14,062 bases of DNA from Pseudomonadota bacterium (GTDB lineage Bacteria; Pseudomonadota; Gammaproteobacteria; Steroidobacterales; Steroidobacteraceae), in the NCBI GenBank assembly GCA_023428645.1, contig JAEYXD010000065.1, positions 1-14,062 on the forward strand, given 5' to 3'. Made by a program: the position numbers and the translations under genes. Positions 7,396 to 14,062 of the stretch are shown here, piece after piece. How positions within the stretch are numbered: position 1 is the first letter of the stretch; each line of letters starts with the position of its first letter. The notes beneath the pieces are model-generated. The model ran no database searches. It saw only the letters and a list, made by a program, of their open reading frames with translations, and had not been told where the DNA came from.

Positions 7396-7417
7396 GCGCC
7401 CCCTCCGTTCGGAGGGC
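7396..7417. repeat. Hairpin repeat, copy 2 (downstream of the regulator gene)
   Basis: CCCTCC (7401-7406) and GGAGGG (7411-7416) close on a GTTC loop, about 50 bases after the regulator stop codon. The 22-base segment resembles copy 1 at 4436-4456. It may end the regulator transcript, although no T-tract follows. Confidence 0.4.
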
Positions 7418-7452
7418 GTGTCCCCCGACCTCCCCGCCTAGCATCTGGCCAT

Positions 7453-7475
7453 CCGCGCGAAGCCGCTTCGCGCGG
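7453..7475. promoter_or_regulatory. Perfect 10-bp inverted repeat before the propeller/di-heme gene
   Basis: CCGCGCGAAG (7453-7462) and CTTCGCGCGG (7466-7475) are exact reverse complements separated by three bases. The repeat ends 33 bases before the next ATG and just upstream of its ribosome binding site. It could be an operator, a terminator of the regulator gene, or a leader hairpin controlling translation; the sequence alone does not decide. Confidence 0.45.
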
Positions 7476-7508
7476 CGGCTCGATCAACCTGGCTTACGGA
7501 GAAACCAA

Positions 7509-10355
7509 ATGATCAGGGGGAACTCGTTCGCATTCTGGCGTGCGGCGATGCTGGTCGCACTGCTCTTGGGACCTGCGATCTCGCTCGCGCAAGCGCCGGA
7601 CTTCATCACGTTCGAAAGCGGTCACGTACGTCCGCTCGCAAAATCCGCCGATGGCACGCGGCTGTTCGCCGTCAACACGCCCAACAACTCGCTGGAGATA
7701 TTCGCCATCACGTCCGCCGGTCTCGTGCATCAAGGGCGCGTGCCGGTGGGGCTCGAGCCCGTCGCCGTCGCGGTCCGCAACAGCAGCGAGGTCTGGGTCA
7801 CGAATCATCTGTCCGACAGCGTGAGCATCGTCACCTTGACCGGGACGCCGCGCGTCACGCGCACGCTGCTCGTCGGCGATGAGCCGCGCGACATCGTGTT
7901 CGCGGGCACGAACAACTACGCGTTCATCACGACGGCGCACCGCGGGCAGCATCGCACGCATCCGTCGATCGCGAGTGTCCCTGGCGCCGGTGATCCGAAG
8001 CTCACGACGCCGGGCATTCCACGCGCCGACGTCTGGGTCTTCAATCCCGCGAACCTCGGTGCGACGGTCGGCGGCACGCCGGCGCGAATCGTCGAGCTGT
8101 TCGGCGATACGCCGCGCGCGCTCGCCGTGAGCCCCGATCGCAAGACGGTGTACGCGTCGATCCTCTCCTCGGGCAATCAAACGACCGCGGTCAACATGGA
8201 GTCCGTCTGCGACGGATTCGTCACGTTCCTGCCGTGCCTCGTCCTCGAAGACAACCCGCCGCTACTGAATACGGGCATGCCGGGCGGCATGCAGGGGCCG
8301 CGTCGCAACGCGGGCGGCGTGCTCGCGCCGGAAGTCGGCCTGATCGTCAAATACAACAAGTCGAACGGTCGGTGGCAGGACGGGCTCGGCCGCAACTGGG
8401 ACAACGCCGTTCGCCTGCGCTTGCCGGACAAGGATGTGTTCGCGATCAACGCGGACACGCTGCAGCAGACCGCCTTCTACACGGGCGTCGGCACGACGCT
8501 GTTCAACATGGTCGCAAACCCCGTGTCGGGCAAGCTGTACGTGAGCAACAGCGAAGCGCAGAACATGACCCGCTTCGAAGGCCCCGGCATCGCGGGCGGC
8601 ACGACGGTGCAAGGCAACCTGGCGCAAATGCGCATCACCGTGATCTCGGGCTCGTCGATCACGCCGCGGCATCTCAACAAGCACATCGACTACAGCACCC
8701 TCGCGAGCGAGTCGGGCTTCGATTCGACGACGAAGAATCACAGCCTCTCGACGCCACTCGACATGACGGTGAGTGCCGACGGCAAGCGGCTGTACGTCGC
8801 CGCCTTCGGCTCGAGCAAGATCGGGGTCTTCGACACCGCCGCGCTGGAGAACAATTCCTTCAACCCGCGGACGGCAAGCGCGAACTACATTCCGGTCGGC
8901 GGCGGCGGTCCGAGCGGGCTCGTGCTGGATGAGGCACGCAATCGCCTGTACGTCGTCACGCGCTTCGACAACTCGGTGAAGGCCATCGACCTCACGACAC
9001 GCGCGCAGGTCTCGAATCTCGCCATGCCGAACCCCGAACCGGCGAGCGTCGTGCAAGGGCGTCGCTTCCTGTACGACGCGGCGTTCTCTTCGGCGAATGG
9101 CGAAGCCTCGTGCGCGAGTTGCCACATCTTCGGTGACAAGGACGAGCTCGCGTGGGATCTGGGCAATCCGGACGACCCAGTGACATCGAATCCGATTCCG
9201 AAGCGGCTTGCGTCGTTGCTCGAGATCGGACTGTTCCAGACGGTGACCACGTTCCCCGGCTCGCTCATCAATGGCACGGGCAACCCGAACGTCTTCCATC
9301 CGATGAAGGGACCGATGACGACACAGACGCTGCGCGGCATGGTGAACGCCGGCGCAATGCATTGGCGTGGGGACCGTGCGAACGGGTTCTTCGGCGTCGA
9401 TACGCGAACACAGCCGCCGTTCGATTCGAACCTCTCGTTCATGAACTTCATCGTCGCGTTCGAGGGCCTGCTCGGCCGCGCCACGATGCCGACGCAGGCG
9501 GAAATGCAGAAGTTCACGAACTTCCAATTGCAGGTGCAATTGCCGCCGAACCCGGTCCGCAATCTCGACAACTCGCTCACGCCCGCGCAGGCGGCCGGCG
9601 CCGCGTTCTACTTCGGCTCGCGCCGTTCGGACGGCATCGCGATCGGCGACGACACCGGCTTTACCTGCAACGGCTGTCACGTCGTGGACGGCGCGAAGGG
9701 GTTCTTCGGCACCGACGGCCGCGCGAGCTTCGAGGGCATCACGCAGATCTTCAAGATTCCGCACTTGCGCAACGTGTATACGAAGATCGGCATGTTCGGC
9801 TTCCCGGATGGGCGCTTCTTCGACTTGCCGGAGAGCGGCAACCTCGGCGATCAAGTGCGCGGCTTCGGATTGACGAACGACGGCGTCGTCGACACGGTGG
9901 AGCGATTCCTGAGCGCGGTCGTCTTCCGTAACAACTTGCTCGGGCCCGGCGTCGGCATTCCAGATGCGCAGACGCTGAAGAATCTGGAAGCGTATGTGCT
10001 CGCCTTCGATACGGATCTGGCGCCGATCGTCGGCCAGCAGGTCACGCTCACGAACTCGAACGGCACGTCCGTCAACTCGCGCATCGACCTGATGTTGCAG
10101 CGAGCGCGAACGCCGTTCGCATCGCAAATTCTCGGCGGCAACGCACGCGAATGCGATGTGGTCGCGAAGGTCGCGCTCCGCGGCGTCACTCGCGGTTACG
10201 TGTACCAGGTGGCGAGCGGCATGTGGAGCCCGGACGACGGCGGCGCGAGCTTGAGCGATTCGCAGTTGCGAGCGCTCGCCGCCACGGCGGGACAGGAAGT
10301 CACATTCACCGCGGTGCCGCCTGGCTCGGGAGCACGCATCGCGGCAAGCAATTGA
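7509..10355 (+). CDS. Exported YVTN beta-propeller / di-heme cytochrome c (MauG/CcpA-like) fusion
   Basis: Encodes 948 residues. A signal peptide covers residues 1-28 (LVALLLGPAISLAQA), so it acts in the periplasm or on the outer surface. Residues about 35-500 carry propeller-blade strands such as RLFAVNTPNNSLEIFAI (51-67), EVWVTNHLSDSVSIVTL (94-110), RLYVAAFGSSKIGVFD (427-442) and RLYVVTRFDNSVKAID. Two c-haem sites follow: CASCH (535-539) and CNGCH (720-724). Between them MKGPMTTQTLRGM and MHWRGDR (599-623) match large MauG/CcpA-like proteins, and KIPHLRNVYTKIGMFG (749-764) supplies a possible Met ligand (M762). A further region at about 840-948 is unassigned. C234 and C243 may form a disulfide. 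GGAGA at 7498-7502 supports the start. The family suggests peroxide-dependent or oxidative chemistry, but the substrate is unknown. Confidence 0.9.
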   Translation: MIRGNSFAFWRAAMLVALLLGPAISLAQAPDFITFESGHVRPLAKSADGTRLFAVNTPNNSLEIFAITSAGLVHQGRVPVGLEPVAVAVRNSSEVWVTNHLSDSVSIVTLTGTPRVTRTLLVGDEPRDIVFAGTNNYAFITTAHRGQHRTHPSIASVPGAGDPKLTTPGIPRADVWVFNPANLGATVGGTPARIVELFGDTPRALAVSPDRKTVYASILSSGNQTTAVNMESVCDGFVTFLPCLVLEDNPPLLNTGMPGGMQGPRRNAGGVLAPEVGLIVKYNKSNGRWQDGLGRNWDNAVRLRLPDKDVFAINADTLQQTAFYTGVGTTLFNMVANPVSGKLYVSNSEAQNMTRFEGPGIAGGTTVQGNLAQMRITVISGSSITPRHLNKHIDYSTLASESGFDSTTKNHSLSTPLDMTVSADGKRLYVAAFGSSKIGVFDTAALENNSFNPRTASANYIPVGGGGPSGLVLDEARNRLYVVTRFDNSVKAIDLTTRAQVSNLAMPNPEPASVVQGRRFLYDAAFSSANGEASCASCHIFGDKDELAWDLGNPDDPVTSNPIPKRLASLLEIGLFQTVTTFPGSLINGTGNPNVFHPMKGPMTTQTLRGMVNAGAMHWRGDRANGFFGVDTRTQPPFDSNLSFMNFIVAFEGLLGRATMPTQAEMQKFTNFQLQVQLPPNPVRNLDNSLTPAQAAGAAFYFGSRRSDGIAIGDDTGFTCNGCHVVDGAKGFFGTDGRASFEGITQIFKIPHLRNVYTKIGMFGFPDGRFFDLPESGNLGDQVRGFGLTNDGVVDTVERFLSAVVFRNNLLGPGVGIPDAQTLKNLEAYVLAFDTDLAPIVGQQVTLTNSNGTSVNSRIDLMLQRARTPFASQILGGNARECDVVAKVALRGVTRGYVYQVASGMWSPDDGGASLSDSQLRALAATAGQEVTFTAVPPGSGARIAASN

Positions 10356-10362
10356 GGCTGCG

Positions 10363-10399
10363 TCCCTCCCTCCTCCCCACACCGGGGAGGTTGGAGGGA
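10363..10399 (+). terminator. Terminator-like hairpin after the propeller/di-heme gene
   Basis: TCCCTCC (10363-10369) pairs with GGAGGGA (10393-10399), and CCTCCCC (10372-10378) with GGGGAGG (10384-10390), with a two-by-two internal loop and a five-base end loop. This 14-bp stem starts seven bases after the stop codon, where a terminator would lie. No T-run follows, so termination may rely on other factors. Confidence 0.5.
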
Positions 10400-10683
10400 T
10401 CGCGATCAGATCGGCGCGGGACGCCAGCCGCCGCTGCGACCTTCGAGATGGCGAGCGACGGCGAGCGCGATGTCTTCGCGCCACGGCGCGGCAACCACGC
10501 CCACCGCGGCAATGGCCGTCTGCCGTAGAGCACTCGCCGCAATCTTTTGGAAAGTGCGCAGGACGATCAGCCCATCAGGGATTCTAGTAGCCCCTGACGA
10601 GGAATCGCGCCCAACGCGCAGGGCACGACAGGGCGTCGCGCTTTGACGCATGCGCGACATCACGAGGCACGCGCTGCGCACTC

Positions 10684-10699
10684 GATCGTTGGAACGATC
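10684..10699. repeat. Perfect 7-bp palindrome GATCGTT-GG-AACGATC
   Basis: The two arms (10684-10690 and 10693-10699) are exact reverse complements with a two-base centre, a size and symmetry typical of dimeric regulator sites. It lies about 420 bp upstream of the RND operon. No regulator gene is adjacent to suggest an owner. Confidence 0.35.
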
Positions 10700-10815
10700 C
10701 GATCTTGGCGACTCCATGCGAGCCGCTGCTATCGACATTGCAATTTACTCCGCGCACGCCTCGCTACGACGCGTGATCGCGATGATTGCCATGAATAGCG
10801 CTGCACATTCTTGGC

Positions 10816-10846
10816 TTGACGGGCCGCTGCACTTATTCCAATAGTG
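10816..10846 (+). promoter_or_regulatory. Weak promoter candidate with overlapping palindrome
   Basis: TTGACG (10816-10821) matches five of six -35 bases. A CAATAG (10839-10844) follows after 17 bases, which is a poor -10. An imperfect palindrome, CACTTATT-CC-AATAGTG (10830-10846, one bulged T), covers the -10 position and would suit a repressor or activator. If used, it gives the RND operon a leader of about 265 bases. The motif is visible; the function is inference. Confidence 0.3.
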
Positions 10847-11003
10847 TCGCCGTAATGAAACTAATTCCGCACCACGAGACGCAACGACATGTCGACCCCA
10901 TCGGGGTGACTCGTAGTGCTCGGAGCGCCGCCGCCGCCGCGCGCATGAACCTATCGCCGCGCCTGCAGTCGAACGCGCTCGTCTATCGCAGGCCCAAGTA
11001 AAC

Positions 11004-11120
11004 ATGAAGCAGACCCGTGCACATCGGGAGCCCTCGACGGGCGTCCTCCCGACGCGATGTGAAATTCACACGTACCGCGGCGCCGTCGCGGTGCTTCCGC
11101 CACAGGAAGCGTGCATTTGA
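11004..11120 (+). CDS. Possible 38-residue leader peptide overlapping the RND fusion-protein start
   Basis: An ATG at 11004 opens a 38-codon frame (starting MKQTRAHREPSTG, ending PPQEACI) whose TGA at 11118-11120 overlaps the preferred TTG start of the fusion protein at 11117. This arrangement would suit translational coupling. The peptide matches nothing I know, and there is no clear ribosome binding site before its ATG. A long hairpin (11020-11061) lies inside it. It may be a chance frame. Confidence 0.2.
   Translation: MKQTRAHREPSTGVLPTRCEIHTYRGAVAVLPPQEACI
11020..11061 (+). promoter_or_regulatory. Leader stem-loop of the RND operon
   Basis: CACATCG (11020-11026) pairs with CGATGTG (11055-11061), GGAG (11027-11030) with CTCC (11046-11049), and CCC (11031-11033) with GGG (11039-11041). 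A four-base bulge and an internal gap interrupt the stem. It lies 56 bases before the fusion-protein start codon and could regulate translation or stop early transcripts. Confidence 0.35.
11058..11070. promoter_or_regulatory. Perfect palindrome TGTGAA-A-TTCACA
   Basis: Two six-base arms around a single A lie 46 bases before the fusion-protein start. The half-sites recall the TGTGA of CRP, but the spacing of three instead of six rules out a standard CRP site. A TetR- or MarR-like regulator of the efflux operon is possible; none is encoded in the window. Confidence 0.3.
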
Positions 11121-12190
11121 AGCGGCTCGTCATTGGCGGCGCGATTCTCGCGATCGTCGTCGCTGCCATTCTCAAGTTCCTGCCTGCGACCGAGGACAAG
11201 CCGCGGCCGGCGCGCAGCACACCGACTGCCGCCGCCGTCCGCACCACCGTGGCCCAGGAGGGCACGATCGACATCGTCGTCGAATCCACCGGCACGGTGC
11301 GCGCGAACGAAGCGATCGAGATCACATCGCAGATTGCCGCGCTGGTCACGACGATCCACTTCAAGGAGGGTGATCGCGTCGCGAAGGGCGACGTTCTGGT
11401 CGAACTCGACGGCGCCCAGCCGCGCGCCGCGCTCGCGGAAGCCGAAGCCGCCCTCGCCAACAGCAGGAGCATGCATCGTCGCGGGCTGGACCTGAGTACC
11501 TCGGCGGCGTTGTCGAAAGCACAGCTGCAGCAGCTCGAGGCCGACCTGCTGCGCGATGAAGCGCGGGTCGCCGCCGCGAAGGCGCGTCTCGCGGAGACGG
11601 TCATTCGCGCGCCGTTCAGCGGTCAGATCGGCCTGCGTCGCGTCAGCCTGGGCGCCTTCGTCACGCCGGGCACCGTCATCACCACCCTCGACGACATCTC
11701 GGAAGTCAAAGTCGATTTCGCCGTGCCCGAGACGACGCTGCCAACGTTGCGTCGCGGCCTGGCCGTCACGGCCACGAGCTCCGTATATCCGGGACAGCGG
11801 TTCGCGGGTACGGTCGACAGCATCGACCCACGCGTCGATGCCAGCACACGCTCCGTTCAAGTGCGCGCACGGTTCCGGAACGGCGACACGGCGCTCGCGC
11901 CCGGCATGTTCGTCGCAGTTTCGCTGGTGCGGGAGCGACGGACCGGCGTCATTGCGCCGGAAGGCGCCGTGATTCCCGAACAGAACAAGCAATACGTGTT
12001 CACGATCGCCGATGGCAAGGCCACCAGGCGCGAAGTCGAAGTCGGACACCGCACCCCCGGACGGGTGGAGATCCTGTCCGGACTGATCCCAGGCGAACGC
12101 ATCGTCGTGGATGGTGCGCTGAAGCTTCGTGACGGCATGGCAGTCAGCGAAGCGACGCGGACGACGGACAACGCGGAATCCAGCACGTGA
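11117..12190 (+). CDS. RND efflux membrane fusion (periplasmic adaptor) protein
   Basis: Encodes 357 residues. It would link an inner-membrane RND pump to an outer-membrane TolC-type channel. A hydrophobic N-terminal anchor (RLVIGGAILAIVVAAILKFL) has no lipobox cysteine. The biotinyl-lipoyl half-motif lies at about 65-98 (ITSQIAALVTTIHFKEGDRV, then AKGDVLVELD), followed by a short coiled-coil hairpin (about 99-158) and the matching lipoyl half and beta-barrel from IRAPFSGQIGLRRVSLGAFV onward. DPRVDASTRSVQVRARF and ALAPGMFVAVSL are family-typical. Length fits the MexA/MdtA-like group. The TTG at 11117 is chosen because AGGAAG (11103-11108) lies eight bases before it; the GTG at 11111 is too close to that site. 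The stop codon overlaps the start of the permease. The substrate cannot be told. Confidence 0.92.
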   Translation: MKRLVIGGAILAIVVAAILKFLPATEDKPRPARSTPTAAAVRTTVAQEGTIDIVVESTGTVRANEAIEITSQIAALVTTIHFKEGDRVAKGDVLVELDGAQPRAALAEAEAALANSRSMHRRGLDLSTSAALSKAQLQQLEADLLRDEARVAAAKARLAETVIRAPFSGQIGLRRVSLGAFVTPGTVITTLDDISEVKVDFAVPETTLPTLRRGLAVTATSSVYPGQRFAGTVDSIDPRVDASTRSVQVRARFRNGDTALAPGMFVAVSLVRERRTGVIAPEGAVIPEQNKQYVFTIADGKATRREVEVGHRTPGRVEILSGLIPGERIVVDGALKLRDGMAVSEATRTTDNAESST

Positions 12191-14062
12191 CGCTCTCGGA
12201 ACTGTCGATCCGGCGGCCCGTGTTCGCCACGGTGCTGTGCCTCCTCCTCGTGTTCGTCGGTTTGCTGAGCCTGTCGCGCCTCGGTGTGCGCGAGATGCCG
12301 CGAACCGAACGGCCATCGGTCACGGTGCAGACGACCTATCGCGGCGCCTCGGCACCCGTCGTGGAATCGCGCATCACGCAGCCCATCGAAGATGCGGTCG
12401 CGGGTATCGAAGGCATCGAGAAACTGACGTCCTCCAGTGCCGACGAGACGTCGCGAATCACCATCCAGTTCGCGGTCGATCGCGACATGGACGAGGCAGC
12501 CAACGATGTGCGCGACCGTCTGTCCCGCCTCGTGGCGACGCTGCCGCAGGAAGCGGACACACCGCAGATCCTGAAGTTCGACGGCGGCGAGTCGCAGGTC
12601 GCGTTCATCAATCTGCGCAGCGATCAGCTCTCGACGATGGAGCTGACTGACTATGCGGAACGCAACATCCTCGATCGATACGCGGCCTTGCCTGGCGTTG
12701 CGCGCGCGGGCCTCATCGGCGCCCGCCGGCCGGCGATGCGCATCTGGCCGAATCGGCAAGCGATGGCGGCACGCAACCTCACCGTCGCCGACATCTCGAA
12801 TGCACTGCGCGCTCAGAACGTAGAGCTGCCCGCGGGGCGACTGGAGTCCGCCGACCGCGAGTTCACCTTGCGCACGGACACCCGCCTCTCGAACGAGGAA
12901 CAGTTTCGACAGCTCATCGTGCAGCGCGGCGACGACGGCTATCTCGTGCGGCTCGGCGAGATCGCCGAGGTGAAGCTCGCGCCAGAAAGCGAGCGCAGCG
13001 CGTCGCGCTCGAACGGCGCGCCCGGCGTGAACTTCACCATTCAGCAGCAGTCGACGGCGAATGCGCTCGAAGTCGCGCGGGCGGTCGAGGCGGAGACCGC
13101 CGCCATTGCCGCCGAGCTGCCCGAGCACATCCAGATCGGCATCCTGATCAACAACGGCACCTTCATCCTTGCCTCGCTCACCGAGGTCGAGCTCGCAATC
13201 CTCTTCTCGCTCGGCTGCGTCCTGATCGTCATCTATGCGTTCATCGGCAGTTGGCGCGCCACGCTGATTCCGGCGCTGACGATTCCAGTGTCGGTCATCG
13301 CCTCCGCGATCTTCATCTATGCGATGGGATACTCGATCAATACGCTCACGTTGCTCGCCATCGTGCTGGCGATCGGCCTCGTCGTCGACGATGCCATCGT
13401 CGTGCTGGAGAACATCCATCGTCACATGGAGGCGGGCCAATCCGGCCTGCTGGCCGCACTGCACGGCAGCCGTGAGATCGGCTTTGCGGTGATCGCGACC
13501 ACGGTCGTGCTCATCACCGTGTTCGTACCGCTGTCGTTCCTCACGGGAACGATCGGCCGCTTGTTCGTCGAGTTCGGCATGACATTGGCCGCCTCGATCT
13601 TCATCTCGTGCATCGTCGCGCTCTCGCTCGTACCGATGCTGTCCTCGAAAATGTTCGCGAAGGGCATCGAACGCGGTCGAGTCGCGCATGCGATCGACGC
13701 CCTCTTCCAGAGAATGTCGCGGCGCTACGAAGCGGTGCTGCGTGTCCTGCTGCCGCGCGGCGCCTGGGTCATCGCGGCCTCTCTCGTCGCCTTGGCGGGC
13801 ACCGGCTGGCTGTTCACGCAGCTGCGCTCCGAAGCCGCGCCGGTGCAGGACAGCGGCTTCATCATGACGACGATCGTCGGCCCGGAGGGCGCGAGCTTCG
13901 AGTACATGGACCGCGTCACGCGCGAGATCGAAACGACCATCATGACGATGCCCGGCTCGGAAGATTATCTGCGCGTGTACTCGACCATCCCCTCGGGCCC
14001 CGGCATGGGCGGCTCCGCCATGAACCGCTCCGGCGTCAACGTGGCACTGATCGACTATGCCG
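12187..14062 (+). CDS. RND efflux permease (HAE-1/AcrB-like), 3' end beyond the window
   Basis: The frame begins at GTG 12187, overlapping the fusion-protein stop by four bases (GTGA), so the two are translationally coupled. It stays open to the window end: 625 complete codons of a usual 1000-1050. The start gives TLSELSIRRPVFATVLCLLL, the typical N-terminus with the first membrane helix. A large periplasmic porter region follows (about 35-330). Membrane helices 2-6 lie at about 335-355, 360-382, 386-407, 433-452 and 462-486, helix 7 at about 525-545, then the second porter region. Helix 4 carries VVDDAIVVLEN, with D401 and D402 in place of the proton-relay pair D407/D408 of AcrB, so the pump should be active. 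No TolC-like gene is seen before the edge. Confidence 0.93.
   Translation, partial: MTLSELSIRRPVFATVLCLLLVFVGLLSLSRLGVREMPRTERPSVTVQTTYRGASAPVVESRITQPIEDAVAGIEGIEKLTSSSADETSRITIQFAVDRDMDEAANDVRDRLSRLVATLPQEADTPQILKFDGGESQVAFINLRSDQLSTMELTDYAERNILDRYAALPGVARAGLIGARRPAMRIWPNRQAMAARNLTVADISNALRAQNVELPAGRLESADREFTLRTDTRLSNEEQFRQLIVQRGDDGYLVRLGEIAEVKLAPESERSASRSNGAPGVNFTIQQQSTANALEVARAVEAETAAIAAELPEHIQIGILINNGTFILASLTEVELAILFSLGCVLIVIYAFIGSWRATLIPALTIPVSVIASAIFIYAMGYSINTLTLLAIVLAIGLVVDDAIVVLENIHRHMEAGQSGLLAALHGSREIGFAVIATTVVLITVFVPLSFLTGTIGRLFVEFGMTLAASIFISCIVALSLVPMLSSKMFAKGIERGRVAHAIDALFQRMSRRYEAVLRVLLPRGAWVIAASLVALAGTGWLFTQLRSEAAPVQDSGFIMTTIVGPEGASFEYMDRVTREIETTIMTMPGSEDYLRVYSTIPSGPGMGGSAMNRSGVNVALIDYA

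Larger units (their letters stand above)
10400..11003. other. Gene-poor intergenic region between the propeller gene and the RND operon
   Basis: No gene here can be supported. On the minus strand, 10406 to about 10560 reads as a coding-like tail (AIAAVGVVAAPWREDIALAV, then ARHLEGRSGGWRPAPI) that I cannot assign; it may be the end of a decayed gene. The rest holds several inverted repeats (10575-10597, 10684-10699, 10885-10894, 10891-10910) and one weak promoter candidate (10816-10846). Base use is less GC-rich in 10530-10860 than in the flanking genes. Confidence 0.4.

Noticed and set aside
8262..10484. A 740-codon open frame on the minus strand
   Set aside because: Antisense to the propeller/di-heme gene; Arg-rich with no recognisable domain.
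10855..11001. A 48-codon frame (MKLIPHHETQ...) after the weak promoter candidate
   Set aside because: No ribosome binding site, a run of alanines from GCC repeats and no protein-like pattern; probably chance.
11058..11070. A CRP binding site (TGTGA...TCACA)
   Set aside because: The half-sites are right but are separated by three bases instead of six. Kept only as a generic palindrome.
11857..13689. A 610-codon open frame on the minus strand
   Set aside because: It lies opposite the adaptor and RND permease, whose frames are clearly real. Its translation is low-complexity (Arg/Asp/Glu/His-rich), as expected for an antisense shadow in GC-rich DNA.
1..14062. CRISPR arrays, toxin-antitoxin pairs, phage genes or an intact insertion sequence
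   Set aside because: I looked for regularly spaced direct repeats, small paired genes and transposase or integrase cores and found none that could be supported.

Overview
This is a GC-rich window with ordinary bacterial gene organisation. Leader peptides ending AHA, ADA/AQA or SMA, c-type cytochromes and an RND efflux operon point to a Gram-negative, respiring bacterium. The protein mix (MalT/AlkS-type LuxR regulator, MauG/CcpA-like di-heme proteins, HAE-1 RND pump) fits a gammaproteobacterium of the Steroidobacter/Nevskia/Xanthomonas sort. That placement is inference from gene content only; no rRNA or tRNA is present to confirm it.

Layout. 1-316: non-coding, rich in inverted repeats that can fold into a multi-helix RNA. 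317-1384 (+): exported protein of unknown function with a coiled coil and a six-cysteine tail. 1385-1802: non-coding, with one strong hairpin and a weak hint of a decayed transposase. 1803-2885 (+): periplasmic di-heme cytochrome c peroxidase, followed by a terminator-like hairpin. 3094-4155 (-): exported isoaspartyl peptidase/L-asparaginase, convergent with the peroxidase. 4156-4589: divergent intergenic region. 4590-7346 (+): 918-residue ATP-binding LuxR (LAL/MalT-type) regulator. 7509-10355 (+): 948-residue exported protein joining a YVTN-type beta-propeller to a MauG/CcpA-like di-heme module. 10356-11116: long gene-poor stretch full of palindromes. 11117-12190 and 12187-beyond the end (+): membrane fusion protein and RND permease overlapping by four bases; the permease is cut by the window edge.

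How the genes may work together. The peroxidase and the propeller/di-heme protein would both work in the periplasm on c-type haem redox chemistry. The LAL regulator lies directly upstream of the propeller/di-heme gene in the same orientation and is the obvious candidate to control it. The regulator gene is bracketed by two copies of a similar hairpin, and a perfect 10-bp stem lies just before the propeller gene. The RND operon appears to be a separate unit with a structured leader that may encode a 38-residue peptide ending on the fusion-protein start codon. The most unusual item is the propeller/di-heme fusion, whose two parts recall the two partners of the methylamine dehydrogenase/MauG system in one chain. 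No CRISPR array, intact insertion sequence, tRNA or rRNA was found.
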